A model generated the notes under the pieces. The model saw only the letters and a program-made list of their open reading frames with translations, made no database searches and was not told the origin of the DNA. From contig NZ_BCRP01000001.1 of the NCBI RefSeq assembly GCF_001552655.1, positions 248,001-312,000 of the forward strand: a DNA stretch of 64,000 nt. The letters run 5' to 3'. Positions 1 through 8,242 of this stretch are shown in pieces. A program made the position numbers and the translations under genes. How positions within the stretch are numbered: the first letter of the stretch is position 1; every line of letters starts with the position of its first letter. The stretch comes from Alicyclobacillus kakegawensis NBRC 103104 (GTDB lineage Bacteria > Bacillota > Bacilli > Alicyclobacillales > Alicyclobacillaceae).

Positions 1-1162
1 AAAATCGCTCCAGTCCCACTGCGGTTGAAATATCCAGCCCCCAGCTTGCGTGCTCCCCCCATACGATATATCCCAGCTGGTCGGCCCAATAGAGGTATCT
101 TTCTTCGAACATTTTCTGATGCAGTCGTGCCCCGTTGAAACCAAGCTCCATGGCCAGCTCAATATCTCGACGAAGGGACGCATCGGTTGGGGCCGTGTAG
201 ACGCCGTCTGGATAATATCCCTGGTCCAAGACCAGGCGTTGAAACACGGGTCTGCCGTTAATGAGAATCTTTTTCTCGCCAAGCGACACCGTGCGCAATC
301 CAAAATAACTTTCCACGCGATCCCGGACATCACCGCGGCAAGAGAGTGTCAACTGAACGTCATACAGACGAGGCTTGCCCACGTCCCACAAATGCACCTC
401 AGATAGTGGAATCGTGATGCGGATGCTGTTCATTCCCACTTTCGCAGCGCCTTGTCCGACCGCCCTGCCTTTGTATTTCACGTGAATCTGGAGGTCTTCG
501 TCATACTGGATGCGTCCAGCAACGCCCACCTCAACATGAACACAGGCATTGGCTGGATCGGGAAAGTATCTCAACCCAGAGATGTAGGTTTCGTTCGTAC
601 ATTCCAACCATACCGTTTGCCAAATGCCCGTCGTCCTCGTGTAATCGCAGCCGTGCGAATATAGTAGAGCGCTCTGCTTGCCGCGGGGTTGCAGACGGGA
701 ACGGTTGTCGTCCTCGGCGCAGACGGTAATCACGTTTTCACCCGGGTGCACCAGGTGCGTGATGTTGAAAGAGAAAGATGAATACCCGCCGCGATGCGTA
801 CCCACAGATTTACCGTTAATCCAAACCTCCGTTTCATAGTCCACAGCACCAAAGTGAATGAAGACCTGTTTCCCTTCCCACTCCCTTGGCAAGGTGAAGG
901 TGCGTCGGTACCACACCGCGGCCATAAAGTCCTTGTATTCAATTCCAGATAACTTACTCTCCGGGCAAAAAGGCACCAGAATCCTTTGCGAAAAGCTGCT
1001 CTTGGCGGGAAAATTCCTCTCCCGGCCCGTCCGGCCGCCATCCATTTCGAATTCCCATGTTCCGTTTAGGTTTAACCAATCCGCTCGAACCAGTTGCGGC
1101 CGCGGATACTCTGGCCGCGGAATGTTCGTCGTGTTCAGAATGTCGCTCTCGGGAATGCCCAT
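1..1162 (-). CDS. Glycoside hydrolase family 2 (beta-glucuronidase/beta-galactosidase type), C-terminal part off the left edge
   Basis: An open frame of 387 codons runs from an ATG at 1162 off the left edge with no stop. The N-terminal region reads as a GH2 sugar-binding/jelly-roll domain (VWYRRTFTLP, VDYETEVWINGKSVGTHRGG, TTGIWQTVWLE), followed by the immunoglobulin-like domain and the start of the TIM barrel (GFNGARLHQKMFEERYLYWA). These are hallmark segments of GH2 enzymes, which cleave beta-linked sugars, often glucuronides or galactosides. The catalytic glutamates lie beyond the window, so the substrate cannot be told. A GGAGAG Shine-Dalgarno sits about 10 nt upstream. No signal peptide is visible, so it probably acts in the cytoplasm on oligosaccharides imported by the ABC transporter encoded just upstream in the same operon. 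The 105 bp before it hold nothing else evident. Confidence 0.88.
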   Translation of the reverse strand, partial: MGIPESDILNTTNIPRPEYPRPQLVRADWLNLNGTWEFEMDGGRTGRERNFPAKSSFSQRILVPFCPESKLSGIEYKDFMAAVWYRRTFTLPREWEGKQVFIHFGAVDYETEVWINGKSVGTHRGGYSSFSFNITHLVHPGENVITVCAEDDNRSRLQPRGKQSALLYSHGCDYTRTTGIWQTVWLECTNETYISGLRYFPDPANACVHVEVGVAGRIQYDEDLQIHVKYKGRAVGQGAAKVGMNSIRITIPLSEVHLWDVGKPRLYDVQLTLSCRGDVRDRVESYFGLRTVSLGEKKILINGRPVFQRLVLDQGYYPDGVYTAPTDASLRRDIELAMELGFNGARLHQKMFEERYLYWADQLGYIVWGEHASWGLDISTAVGLERF

Positions 1163-1267
1163 GCTGTCAACTCTCCTTCTGTTGATCGCGCTATCTAGCA
1201 GGTGGAGTCCGCCGGAGTACACCTCTCTCCATCCCCCCAACCCGGCCGACTACGCCTTGATGACGCC

Positions 1268-2152
1268 TTATTTCAAGCCGGAGAATGCAAATCCCCTGAT
1301 AATGTGCCGCTGGAAAAGAACGTACACGATGAAGACTGGGATCGACACAATGACATCGGCAGTGGCCGGCAGGGTGTAGTCGGTGTGGTAGGACGAGTTA
1401 AAAAAGGGTATGCCGACCGGAACCGTCATCACGTTAGGAGAAGTGATGCTGATGTAGGGCCACAGGAAGTTGTTCCATGAGCCAAGGAACGTAAAAATAG
1501 CGAGGGCCGCCAACGCTGGGCGGGCCAACGGAACGGCTATCATAAAAATCATTCTCAACACGCCACAGCCATCCATTCTGGCAGCTTCAAAATACTCCCG
1601 AGAAAGGCCGTCAAAAAATTGCTTTACCAGCAAGACGCCGAACGGCACAGCGATACTCGGCAAAATTAACGCCCCATACCCATCCAGCATATGCAGAGAC
1701 CGAAACAGCAAATAAAACGGAATCAGCAGCGCCTCTCCCGGGACCATCAGACCCAGAGCGAGCAAAAAAACCACCAATCCGCGACCGGGAAAGCGATTTT
1801 GTGAAATCGGGAACGCACAGAGGACTGACAACAGGAGAACAAGCACCGTGACAATGAGTGCGACAAGGAAGCTATTGAGCAGCCATAACAAAATCGGAGC
1901 ATGGGTAAATGCGTAAACGTAGTTGCCGACAGAGTACGGAGCCTGAAACCAAGAAGCAACATTCAGCACATTGCTGCCTTGGGGCTTAAATGAAACCAAG
2001 AGAATCCACAGAGAGGGCACCACCCACAGGATGGAAAGGACAATGGCCACAAGGTACAACAACACTCTCGTCAAGCGGCCCATTCTTAACGCGCTATCCG
2101 CACGCGCTGATACAGGAGCCGGGGACGTTGGCATCGCTTCTCGCACCTGCAT
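1268..2152 (-). CDS. Carbohydrate ABC transporter permease, MalG/LacG type
   Basis: This 294-residue protein has about six hydrophobic segments and the cytoplasmic EAA-type loop (YFEAARMDGCGVLRMIFMIA) that docks on the ATPase, and it ends with the ...RHIIRGFAFSGLK tail typical of the second permease of CUT1 sugar transporters. I start it at the ATG at 2152 because AAAGGAGG lies 10 nt upstream; an in-frame GTG at 2179 precedes that site and is less likely. It is the third transport gene of the operon, and no ATPase is encoded in this cluster, so a shared MsmX-like ATPase elsewhere is inferred. Confidence 0.9.
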   Translation of the reverse strand: MQVREAMPTSPAPVSARADSALRMGRLTRVLLYLVAIVLSILWVVPSLWILLVSFKPQGSNVLNVASWFQAPYSVGNYVYAFTHAPILLWLLNSFLVALIVTVLVLLLSVLCAFPISQNRFPGRGLVVFLLALGLMVPGEALLIPFYLLFRSLHMLDGYGALILPSIAVPFGVLLVKQFFDGLSREYFEAARMDGCGVLRMIFMIAVPLARPALAALAIFTFLGSWNNFLWPYISITSPNVMTVPVGIPFFNSSYHTDYTLPATADVIVSIPVFIVYVLFQRHIIRGFAFSGLK

Positions 2153-2204
2153 GTTTGCCACTCCTCCTTTTCGGGTCACGGTTTCCCAACTTTCTTGAAG
2201 GCGA

Positions 2205-3074
2205 TTACTCTGTTTTGCTCATTAGCCTCAGTTGGATGAGTGATACAATCAGCAGGATGAAAAACAGAATGTATGAAGCCGCTGCTCCGGGACCAAACAG
2301 AAATTCACTGAATGACTTTTCATAGATGTAGCTCACAATCGTGGTGGTCGCCCCGGCAGGACCTCCCCCCGTGAGAAGAAAAATCTGCCCGAAAACATTG
2401 AAGGAAGCAATGAACTGGAGAAACACAACAAGAATCGTTACGCGCTTCACACTGGGGAGGGTAATAAAGCACGTTTTGGCCCACCCGCTGGCTCCGTCCA
2501 GGCTTGCTGCCTCGTACAGTTCCTTGGGAATGTCCTGCAGCGCCGCCAGGTACAGGACCATATTGAAGCCTGCAGTCCACCAAACGGTAACCGCCAGGAC
2601 GGAAATCCATGCCAGTTGCGTACTCTGCGCTGTCCAGTTAATTTCTTGATGAATCCCTATGGCGTTTAGGACGGCATCAACCAATCCCCCGTAGTTTCCG
2701 AGCATCGCGCTCCAAACACTCGATACGACGGACACACCCAATATCATGGGCAGGAAGAAGACCGCCTGATAGATTTTCCTTCCCTTGATGGGTGCATTCA
2801 CAATCAGCGCAAGGCAAAAGGGAATGATAACGAGCAGCGGGACGGAAAAGACAACGAAAATCACGGTATGCCAAACGGATGATAAAAATGTTGAATCATG
2901 AAGTAGATAATTATAGTTCGCAAGCCCAACGAATTCCTTTGTCCCAAGTACATAAAATTTCTGTAAACTAATGATAAATCCACGTACAATCGGATAAAAC
3001 GTAAACAGCAAGTACAGTATGAGAAACGGCAGCATGAGCAGGTAACTGGGCATGTACTTACGCACACCTACCAT
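2205..3074 (-). CDS. Carbohydrate ABC transporter permease, UgpA/MalF type
   Basis: A 289-residue integral membrane protein beginning with a cytoplasmic tip and a long hydrophobic helix (MLPFLILYLLFTFYPIVRGF), the classic start of the first permease of CUT1 sugar importers. The EAA loop ELYEAASLDGASGWAKTCFI is present about 80 residues from the C terminus. It would form the membrane channel together with the next permease (start at 2152). The start ATG at 3074 has a GGTGGGGG element about 6 nt upstream. It lies 53 bp before the MalG-type gene and 60 bp after the binding-protein gene, consistent with a single transcript. Confidence 0.9.
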   Translation of the reverse strand: MVGVRKYMPSYLLMLPFLILYLLFTFYPIVRGFIISLQKFYVLGTKEFVGLANYNYLLHDSTFLSSVWHTVIFVVFSVPLLVIIPFCLALIVNAPIKGRKIYQAVFFLPMILGVSVVSSVWSAMLGNYGGLVDAVLNAIGIHQEINWTAQSTQLAWISVLAVTVWWTAGFNMVLYLAALQDIPKELYEAASLDGASGWAKTCFITLPSVKRVTILVVFLQFIASFNVFGQIFLLTGGGPAGATTTIVSYIYEKSFSEFLFGPGAAASYILFFILLIVSLIQLRLMSKTE

Positions 3075-3133
3075 AACTATCCCCCACCTTCACCCATTGA
3101 ACCAAACGCGTCGACACAACTGGGTGATGCTTT

Positions 3134-4417
3134 TTATTCCTGCAACTGGCGATCCAGGATTTGACCCATTTCTTGTACGCCCTGTGCCACCGGCGTTTGT
3201 TTGAGAAGTATGCCCTGCAGTTCGTTTAGGATCTCGTTGTCACTCATCATCCAAACGGTGCCGGTCATAGGAAAATATTTGACAAAACTCGCTTGCGAGC
3301 CGTAATTGCGCCTGTATGGAAGCGCTTTAAATTGAGGCGTGTTTTGTACGGTCTTATTCGCGGGAATGTGCCCCGCTTTCGCCCACATCCACGCGTGATC
3401 CTCGACCCACTTGACAAAAACCATCGCGTCTTTGGTTTGCTCCGGTGTCCGATTGGGATTCACAGGCAGGACGAATGTATGGGAATCCGCCCAAGCAGCC
3501 GGTTGTTGAAAAAAGACCGGCATCTGGGCCACTCCGAGTTGGTCTCCCAGCGCTTTGTGAAAGTCGTCCACGCTCCATGTCCCCTCAATACAAAAGGCGG
3601 CCTTGCCAGACTTGAACAGTTCATCCGGATTGGAAATATTCGACGGAATGATGTGCGAGGTGTTGTACAGGTCGTAGAGCTTTTGCATCGCCTTGATAGC
3701 CACCGCGTCGTTGGTCGCATCGGTAAATGTCTCTTTGGTCCCAGCCTTATTGAGTAAACTTGTGCCACCCATTTGATAATAGAACGTCTCCCAAATGGCC
3801 AGCGGTCCCCAGCCACTTTCACCGAACGACAAGGGGACGTAGCCGTGTCCCTTAACTTTGTCGCAAATGCTCACGAAATCGTTGTAACTCTTGATGTTCA
3901 ATTGGCTAGGGGAGATGCCCGCGCTTTGTAACACTTTTTTGTTGTAGAACAATAGGTACGTATGGATGTCCAGAGGAATCGCGTAGTGTTTGCCATTTAT
4001 GACGGCATCCTTCATCGGGGGCTCAAAGAATTGCGACCACTTTATTCCGACTGAGGCCGCCTCCTTGTCCAATGGTTCAATGACCCCCTGTGTCTTCAGG
4101 ATGCCTATGTGATCAACGTGCGAAATCGCGAGATCCGGTGCTTTACCCCCAAGCACAGCTGTTATGAGCTTTGTATAATATTGGCCCCAGTCCTGAGTCT
4201 CTTCCTGTACATGGATCGAAGGGTGCGTTTGATTGAACTTTTTAACTATTTGGTTCATGGTGGTGCCGTCAGCGCCGCCGAATAGATCCCAGAACACGAT
4301 AGTCGTCCCAGATTGATGGACCGCGCTTTGCGTCTGGGACGGACTGCAGGCGGTAGCTAGTGTACCGGCAATGAGCACTCCGGCGACAAGAACCTTAGTC
4401 TTCCCCGCGACCTTCAT
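3134..4417 (-). CDS. Extracellular solute-binding lipoprotein (family 1, sugar)
   Basis: The 427-residue product starts MKVAGKTKVLVAGVLIAG and has a lipobox ending in LATAC, so it should be exported, lipidated at that cysteine and anchored on the outer face of the membrane. The mature part has the family 1 pattern (TTIVFWDLFGG near the N terminus, GKAAFCIEGTWSVDDF in the middle), which binds oligosaccharides for CUT1 importers. I use the ATG at 4417, preceded by GGAGGGG at about 6 nt; a longer frame from 4456 would place a non-signal stretch in front of the signal peptide. It sits between the regulator and the permeases. The ligand cannot be read from sequence. Confidence 0.9.
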   Translation of the reverse strand: MKVAGKTKVLVAGVLIAGTLATACSPSQTQSAVHQSGTTIVFWDLFGGADGTTMNQIVKKFNQTHPSIHVQEETQDWGQYYTKLITAVLGGKAPDLAISHVDHIGILKTQGVIEPLDKEAASVGIKWSQFFEPPMKDAVINGKHYAIPLDIHTYLLFYNKKVLQSAGISPSQLNIKSYNDFVSICDKVKGHGYVPLSFGESGWGPLAIWETFYYQMGGTSLLNKAGTKETFTDATNDAVAIKAMQKLYDLYNTSHIIPSNISNPDELFKSGKAAFCIEGTWSVDDFHKALGDQLGVAQMPVFFQQPAAWADSHTFVLPVNPNRTPEQTKDAMVFVKWVEDHAWMWAKAGHIPANKTVQNTPQFKALPYRRNYGSQASFVKYFPMTGTVWMMSDNEILNELQGILLKQTPVAQGVQEMGQILDRQLQE

Positions 4418-4461
4418 CGCAAACCCCTCCACGCCCCAAAATTGCAAGACCACCATATGAA

Positions 4462-5403
4462 CTACCTGTCGTAGTCCAGACGCATAGTGATGTCCGTGTC
4501 GTAATTTCCAAATCCCCTTCCGAACAGGTTCAGTCCACCGTCGTTCAAGGCGTCTTCTTTGACTTCCAACCGCACTGCGACATACGGGTGGTCGTCGAGT
4601 CGCAGGCTCTCAATGTCCACATCGGATATCTGCCTCCCATCGATGAAAGCGCCATGCTGAGTGACACGCCAAGTTTTTAACAACCCGAACTGGGTGTTCC
4701 CGGTTCCCCACCAGGACGGAGTCAACAACCCCCTTTCCCCTCCGAAGTCTCCTGGACTGGTCCACGTTCCCACTTCAATGCCATTTATCGAGAGAGTGAT
4801 ATCTGATGGCCAGTTTGGATTGTGCAGGGGCGCTTCTGAACAGATCTCCATGGATAACTCGAGATTCGTGATAGCCGCGCCATTCGGCACCCGTTTTGGA
4901 AAACGGTACTCCAGATATCCTTTGCGGAACCAAATCAACCCTGCCTCTGTACGTTCGGGCTCAAAAAACGAGGCTGGATCATCGATTTCGCCAATGATGG
5001 AACGGCTGCTGAGCATGCCGCATGTCGGGGTTACACAGGCTTCAAAAAAGTGCCCAACAGGCATCTCAACCAGGGCGTGATTTCCCTGCTCTTTAGGTGG
5101 ACTGTAGATATCTACTACAATCCGCCCCAGCACTGCCGCGCAAACTTTCTGCGTGCCGCGCGTTCCTGGGACCAACTCCGTGCGAATCAGTCCCGCATCC
5201 TCTAATTTTTTTACGTTTATCGCAACCGTAGATGGAGGTATTCCGAATATGGCGGATATTTCCGTGATATTTTTTGGACCCTTCAATAATTCTTTCAGTA
5301 ATGACACTCTGAGATCCGAGGACAACGCTTTCGCCACGACCAGAAAGTCATCCAGTGACCTTGTCATGACTCGGTTCCAGGCTTCGCCCGTATCATGTAG
5401 CAT
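4462..5403 (-). CDS. Winged-helix (ArsR-like) regulator fused to a beta-rich C-terminal domain
   Basis: Residues ~15-95 form an ArsR/MarR-like winged helix (LSSDLRVSLLKELL, ITEISAIFGIPPSTVAINVK, KLEDAGLIRTELV), with the recognition helix around STVAINVKKL. The remaining ~200 residues are not an ArsR metal site: they look beta-rich (ITLSINGIEVGTWTSPGDF, ...WWGTGNTQFGLLKTW) and could be a ligand-sensing beta-sandwich. Proteins of this build sit beside sugar ABC operons in Paenibacillus-like bacteria, so I infer it senses a sugar and controls the downstream transporter/GH2 operon. The gene is first in the operon and has a perfect palindrome across its own presumed transcription start (5442-5461), suggesting autoregulation. 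The start at 5403 has AGGT about 8 nt upstream; an alternative ATG is at 5367. Confidence 0.75.
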   Translation of the reverse strand: MLHDTGEAWNRVMTRSLDDFLVVAKALSSDLRVSLLKELLKGPKNITEISAIFGIPPSTVAINVKKLEDAGLIRTELVPGTRGTQKVCAAVLGRIVVDIYSPPKEQGNHALVEMPVGHFFEACVTPTCGMLSSRSIIGEIDDPASFFEPERTEAGLIWFRKGYLEYRFPKRVPNGAAITNLELSMEICSEAPLHNPNWPSDITLSINGIEVGTWTSPGDFGGERGLLTPSWWGTGNTQFGLLKTWRVTQHGAFIDGRQISDVDIESLRLDDHPYVAVRLEVKEDALNDGGLNLFGRGFGNYDTDITMRLDYDR

Positions 5404-5441
5404 GTTGAATGACCTGTATCTCCTTTATGGGATTCTGTTTT

Positions 5442-5461
5442 GAAACAAGAAATCTTGTTTC
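5442..5461. promoter_or_regulatory. Perfect palindrome, candidate operator of the wHTH regulator
   Basis: GAAACAAGA-AA-TCTTGTTTC has 9-bp arms with a 2-bp centre. It lies just downstream of the -10 box of the promoter at 5466-5494 and covers the expected start point, an ideal place for repression. Assignment to the adjacent regulator is inference from position. Confidence 0.6.
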
Positions 5462-5465
5462 TTTG

Positions 5466-5494
5466 ATCTTATTCCTACTCAAGCAATAAATCAA
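5466..5494 (-). promoter_or_regulatory. Sigma-A type promoter of the regulator-ABC-GH2 operon
   Basis: On the minus strand TTGATT (5494-5489) and TAAGAT (5471-5466) are separated by exactly 17 bp. It is the only convincing promoter in the AT-rich gap 5404-5520, and the operon genes downstream are separated by 105 bp or less. Confidence 0.6.
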
Positions 5495-5685
5495 CAATTA
5501 TTTGTTCAAATCATAATTTTTATAGTTGTCCAATCCCCCGTGGAACCACGATGTGCGCTGCGATAGTCAGCTTGCTTCCTGTCCGCGCCCCAGGCGAACA
5601 CCGGATTCTCCGCACGCATCATTCCCGTCCCGCCGGGCACTATACAATTGTTTCCACATGACCAATCCGCAAGAGGACATGGGGG

Positions 5686-7743
5686 TTGACGCTGGTGCCG
5701 ATGCACGCAAATCCTTCAGCCCATCCACACGGCGCGCAGCCGCGTCGGCGGGCGCCCGTCCGGCTGCTGGCCTGCCTGTTGGCGCCCGTCTGCCTCGGCT
5801 TCGCCGGCATGTCGGCGACACTGTGGGCATTGCGGCAGACGCCGCTGCCCGCCGGGACGTTTGCCCGCAGCAACGCCATCACCGCGGCCGATGGGCAGGT
5901 GCTCGCCAATTGGTCCACGCGCGGGCCGGTGCATCGCGAGGTCCCGCTCTCCGACATCCCGCGCGCCCTGCAGGAGGCCACGCTGGCCGTGGAGGACGCC
6001 GACTTTTACCGCCACCACGCCCTCAATCTGACCGCGCTGGCCCGCGCCCTGTGGGTGGACGTCGCGCACGGACGCGTGGTCGAGGGCGGATCGACCATCA
6101 CCCAGCAGCTCGCCAAAAACCTTTTTCTCAGCCAGGATCGCACCCTGTGGCGCAAGCTGCGCGAGGCCGGTTACGCCCTGCAGCTGGAACTGCACGCGAG
6201 CAAAGCGGACATCCTTGAGAAGTACCTGAACGTCATCTATTACGGTCATGGGGCGTACGGCGTGGAGGCGGCGTCGGAACTATACTTCGGCAAGCCGGCC
6301 CGCCAGCTCTCGCTCGCCGAATCAGCCCTGCTGGCGGGCCTGCCGAAAGGCCCCGAACTGTACTCGCCGTTGCGCAGCTTCATGGCCGCCAAGACGCGCC
6401 AGCATCAGGTGCTGGAGCGCATGGTGGCGGCGGGCTTCCTCACCCCCGCCGCGGCGGCCGAGGCGTACCGCCAGCCGCTCCACCTCCAACCGCGGCCCCG
6501 GCTCGCCCCGCCGGCCCCCTACGCCGTGCAGGTGGCGATGGCCGAAGCGAAACGCCGCTTCCACCTCACGGACGCCCTGCTCGAACAAGGCGGGGTCCGC
6601 ATCACCACCACGGTCGATCCGCTGCTGCAAAAGGCGGCGGAGCAGGCGTTGGCGACCACCCTGCCCGCCCGCAGCCGTCTGCAGGCGGCGCTGGTGGCCA
6701 TGGACCCTAAAACGGGCGCGATTCTGGCCATGGTCGGCGGCCGCGACTACCGTGAGAGCGCGTACAACCGCGCGTTCGCCATGCGGCAGAGCGGATCGAC
6801 CTTCAAGGCCATCCTGTACGCGGCGGCGCTGGAGCGGGGCTGGTCTCCGGCGCGGGAGGTCGACAGCGAGGAGACGACCTTTTTCTACCAGGACCAAGGG
6901 GATGAGGAAACGGGCGCACAGCGGCGCTACACCGTGCACGACTTCGGGGACATGTACGCGCACCGGCCGCTCACCCTGCGCGAGGCGCTGGCCCGTTCCG
7001 ACAACGTCTACGCGGTGACCACCAACCTTGAGGTTGGGCCGCAGGCAGTGGTGCGGACAGCGCGGCAGATGGGGATAAGCGCCCCGCTTGCGCCCTATCC
7101 GTCACTCGCGCTCGGCGTCTTTCCCACCAGCCCGCTGGAGTTGGCCACGGCCTACGCGGCGCTGGCCAACGGCGGGATGCGCGTGCACGCGCACACGGTT
7201 GCGCGGGTGTCGCGCCCGGGTGGAGAGCTGCGCGCCCCCGCGCCAGGGCGCGAGCGGGCGTTGTCAGAGGGCAGCAGCTTCATCCTGACCGACCTGCTGA
7301 CGAGCGTGCTGAAACCGGGCGGGACGGCGTACCCGCTCACCCGCTTCTTGCACGCCCCGGCCGCGGCCAAGACAGGCACCACCGACACGGACGCCTGGAT
7401 GGTCGGCTATACCCCGCGCGTGGTGTGCGCGGTCTGGGTGGGCTATGACGACAACCGCCCGCTTACACGCAGCGAATCGCACCTGGCGGCGCCGATATGG
7501 GCGAAGTTCATGGGCGTCGCCCAACAGCGCCTGCCGGGCCCTTGGTACACCCCGCCTCCAGGTCTTGTACGGGCAACGATAGACGTCTCTTCCGGCCTGC
7601 TGGCCACTCCGGGCTGCCGTAGCACCGAGACCGACTACTTTCTGCCTGGCACAGAACCCACAACGTTCTGTCCGCTGCACAACGCGTCCATCGCGCCCCA
7701 GCCGCCGAATCGACCCTGGTGGCGGCGGCTGTGGGGCGCGTAG
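5686..7743 (+). CDS. Class A penicillin-binding protein (glycosyltransferase/transpeptidase)
   Basis: A 685-residue bifunctional peptidoglycan synthase. After a short basic head and one membrane anchor (LLACLLAPVCLGFAGMSATL), the GT51 domain shows EDADFYRHHALN, GGSTITQQLAKNLF and KADILEKYLNVIYYG; the transpeptidase domain has the active serine in SGSTFK, the ARSDN motif and the KTGT motif. It polymerises lipid II and cross-links stem peptides outside the membrane. The C terminus ends soon after a short tail with cysteines (TPGCRSTETDYF ... TFCPLHN). The TTG start at 5686 is preceded by AAGAGGA at 8 nt; an ATG at 5701 is an alternative. It is a single gene, similar to PbpF/PBP1a-type enzymes. 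Confidence 0.93.
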   Translation: MTLVPMHANPSAHPHGAQPRRRAPVRLLACLLAPVCLGFAGMSATLWALRQTPLPAGTFARSNAITAADGQVLANWSTRGPVHREVPLSDIPRALQEATLAVEDADFYRHHALNLTALARALWVDVAHGRVVEGGSTITQQLAKNLFLSQDRTLWRKLREAGYALQLELHASKADILEKYLNVIYYGHGAYGVEAASELYFGKPARQLSLAESALLAGLPKGPELYSPLRSFMAAKTRQHQVLERMVAAGFLTPAAAAEAYRQPLHLQPRPRLAPPAPYAVQVAMAEAKRRFHLTDALLEQGGVRITTTVDPLLQKAAEQALATTLPARSRLQAALVAMDPKTGAILAMVGGRDYRESAYNRAFAMRQSGSTFKAILYAAALERGWSPAREVDSEETTFFYQDQGDEETGAQRRYTVHDFGDMYAHRPLTLREALARSDNVYAVTTNLEVGPQAVVRTARQMGISAPLAPYPSLALGVFPTSPLELATAYAALANGGMRVHAHTVARVSRPGGELRAPAPGRERALSEGSSFILTDLLTSVLKPGGTAYPLTRFLHAPAAAKTGTTDTDAWMVGYTPRVVCAVWVGYDDNRPLTRSESHLAAPIWAKFMGVAQQRLPGPWYTPPPGLVRATIDVSSGLLATPGCRSTETDYFLPGTEPTTFCPLHNASIAPQPPNRPWWRRLWGA

Positions 7744-7853
7744 GGGGCGGGGCGGAGCGCGCAGCGCCTGCCCCGTGACCTGCCAGGGCCGCTGGCGGAA
7801 TGGGCCCGGGCAACGCATTGCCAGCACTCAACGAATATGGCGCCTGCGAACGG

Positions 7854-7882
7854 TTTACACGCAGATATGATTGAGGCATAAT
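7854..7882 (+). promoter_or_regulatory. Strong sigma-A type promoter reading into the antisense RNA
   Basis: TTTACA (7854-7859) and CATAAT (7877-7882) are each one mismatch from consensus and are spaced 17 bp. No ORF with a ribosome binding site follows on this strand; the transcript would start near 7889 and end at the hairpin at 7994-8042. Confidence 0.6.
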
Positions 7883-7888
7883 GTAACT

Positions 7889-8044
7889 GAAAGCAACGCA
7901 CAATGTAATACTGCCCGCCAGGGGGAACCTGACAGGCAGTAGGACGGGGCCTGCAGCACCAAACGCTCGGGCCGATTAAGAACAGAAGGCAGTCACTCCG
8001 AAGGTCGGCCAACCTTTAGACGGAGTGGCTGTTGTCCTTTTTCA
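7889..8044 (+). ncRNA. Predicted structured RNA (~155 nt), antisense to the 3' end of the small ORF
   Basis: The RNA is bounded by the promoter at 7854-7882 and a terminator at 7994-8042. Near its 5' end it can fold into a hairpin at 7909-7941: TACTGCC pairs with GGCAGTA, then an internal loop, then CAGG pairs with CCTG around a GGGAA loop. The last ~30 nt are complementary to the C-terminal codons and terminator of the small ORF at 8016-8129 on the other strand. This 3'-to-3' overlap resembles the antitoxin RNAs of Bacillus type I toxin-antitoxin pairs such as txpA/RatA and bsrG/SR4. Expression and function are inferred. Confidence 0.45.
7994..8042. terminator. Bidirectional intrinsic terminator shared by the small ORF mRNA and the antisense RNA
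   Basis: CACTCCG (7994-8000) pairs with CGGAGTG (8021-8027), and inside it AAGGT (8001-8005) pairs with ACCTT (8012-8016). On the plus strand it is followed by GCTGTTGTCCTTTTT, a good U-tract; on the minus strand the tract TTCTGTTCTT is weaker. Confidence 0.6.
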
Positions 8045-8129
8045 GGACGATTTCCATCTTGAACTGTAACAACATCAGATGCGTCGCCGGAAGCGGAATC
8101 TTCAGTTCAAGTAGAAACCTACGCTCCAT
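8016..8129 (-). CDS. Small 37-residue protein, candidate type I toxin (unknown family)
   Basis: The ORF starts MERRFLLELKIPLPATHL and ends KKDNSHSV. It has a very strong Shine-Dalgarno (GGAGGTGAG, 8142-8134) ending 4 nt before the ATG, its own upstream promoter (8243-8272) and a terminator overlapping its stop. The Shine-Dalgarno is locked in a 15-bp hairpin with an upstream arm (8130-8193), and a convergent RNA overlaps its 3' end. The peptide is moderately hydrophobic with charged ends but has no clean transmembrane helix, so it does not match TxpA/BsrG-like or Fst-like toxins that I know. It could also be a small regulatory peptide. I do not recognise the family. Confidence 0.55.
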   Translation of the reverse strand: MERRFLLELKIPLPATHLMLLQFKMEIVLKKDNSHSV

Positions 8130-8193
8130 GGGCCTCACCTCCCGGTACCCGCAGCGCGGTCCGCAGGCCCCTACGTTCGGGAGGTGAGTGCCC
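8130..8193 (-). promoter_or_regulatory. Hairpin sequestering the ribosome binding site of the small ORF
   Basis: On the minus strand the arm at 8193-8178 (GGGCACTCACCTCCCG) pairs with the arm at 8144-8130 (CGGGAGGTGAGGCCC): 15 base pairs with a single bulged A and a 33-nt loop. The stem includes the whole Shine-Dalgarno and ends one base before the ATG, so the full-length mRNA should be poorly translated until it is cleaved or refolded. Confidence 0.65.
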
Positions 8194-8242
8194 AATCAAG
8201 CATCAGTGCTGATCATGCCATAAGACATGAGCCTCTACTTCG

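Noticed and set aside
474-489. parS-like sequence TATTTCACGTGAATCT
   Set aside because: It differs from parS at three of 16 positions and lies in the GH2 coding sequence in a low-GC island; ParB binding is unlikely.
50-1379. Several plus-strand open frames over the left end
   Set aside because: They are antisense to a continuous GH2 frame with clear family motifs.
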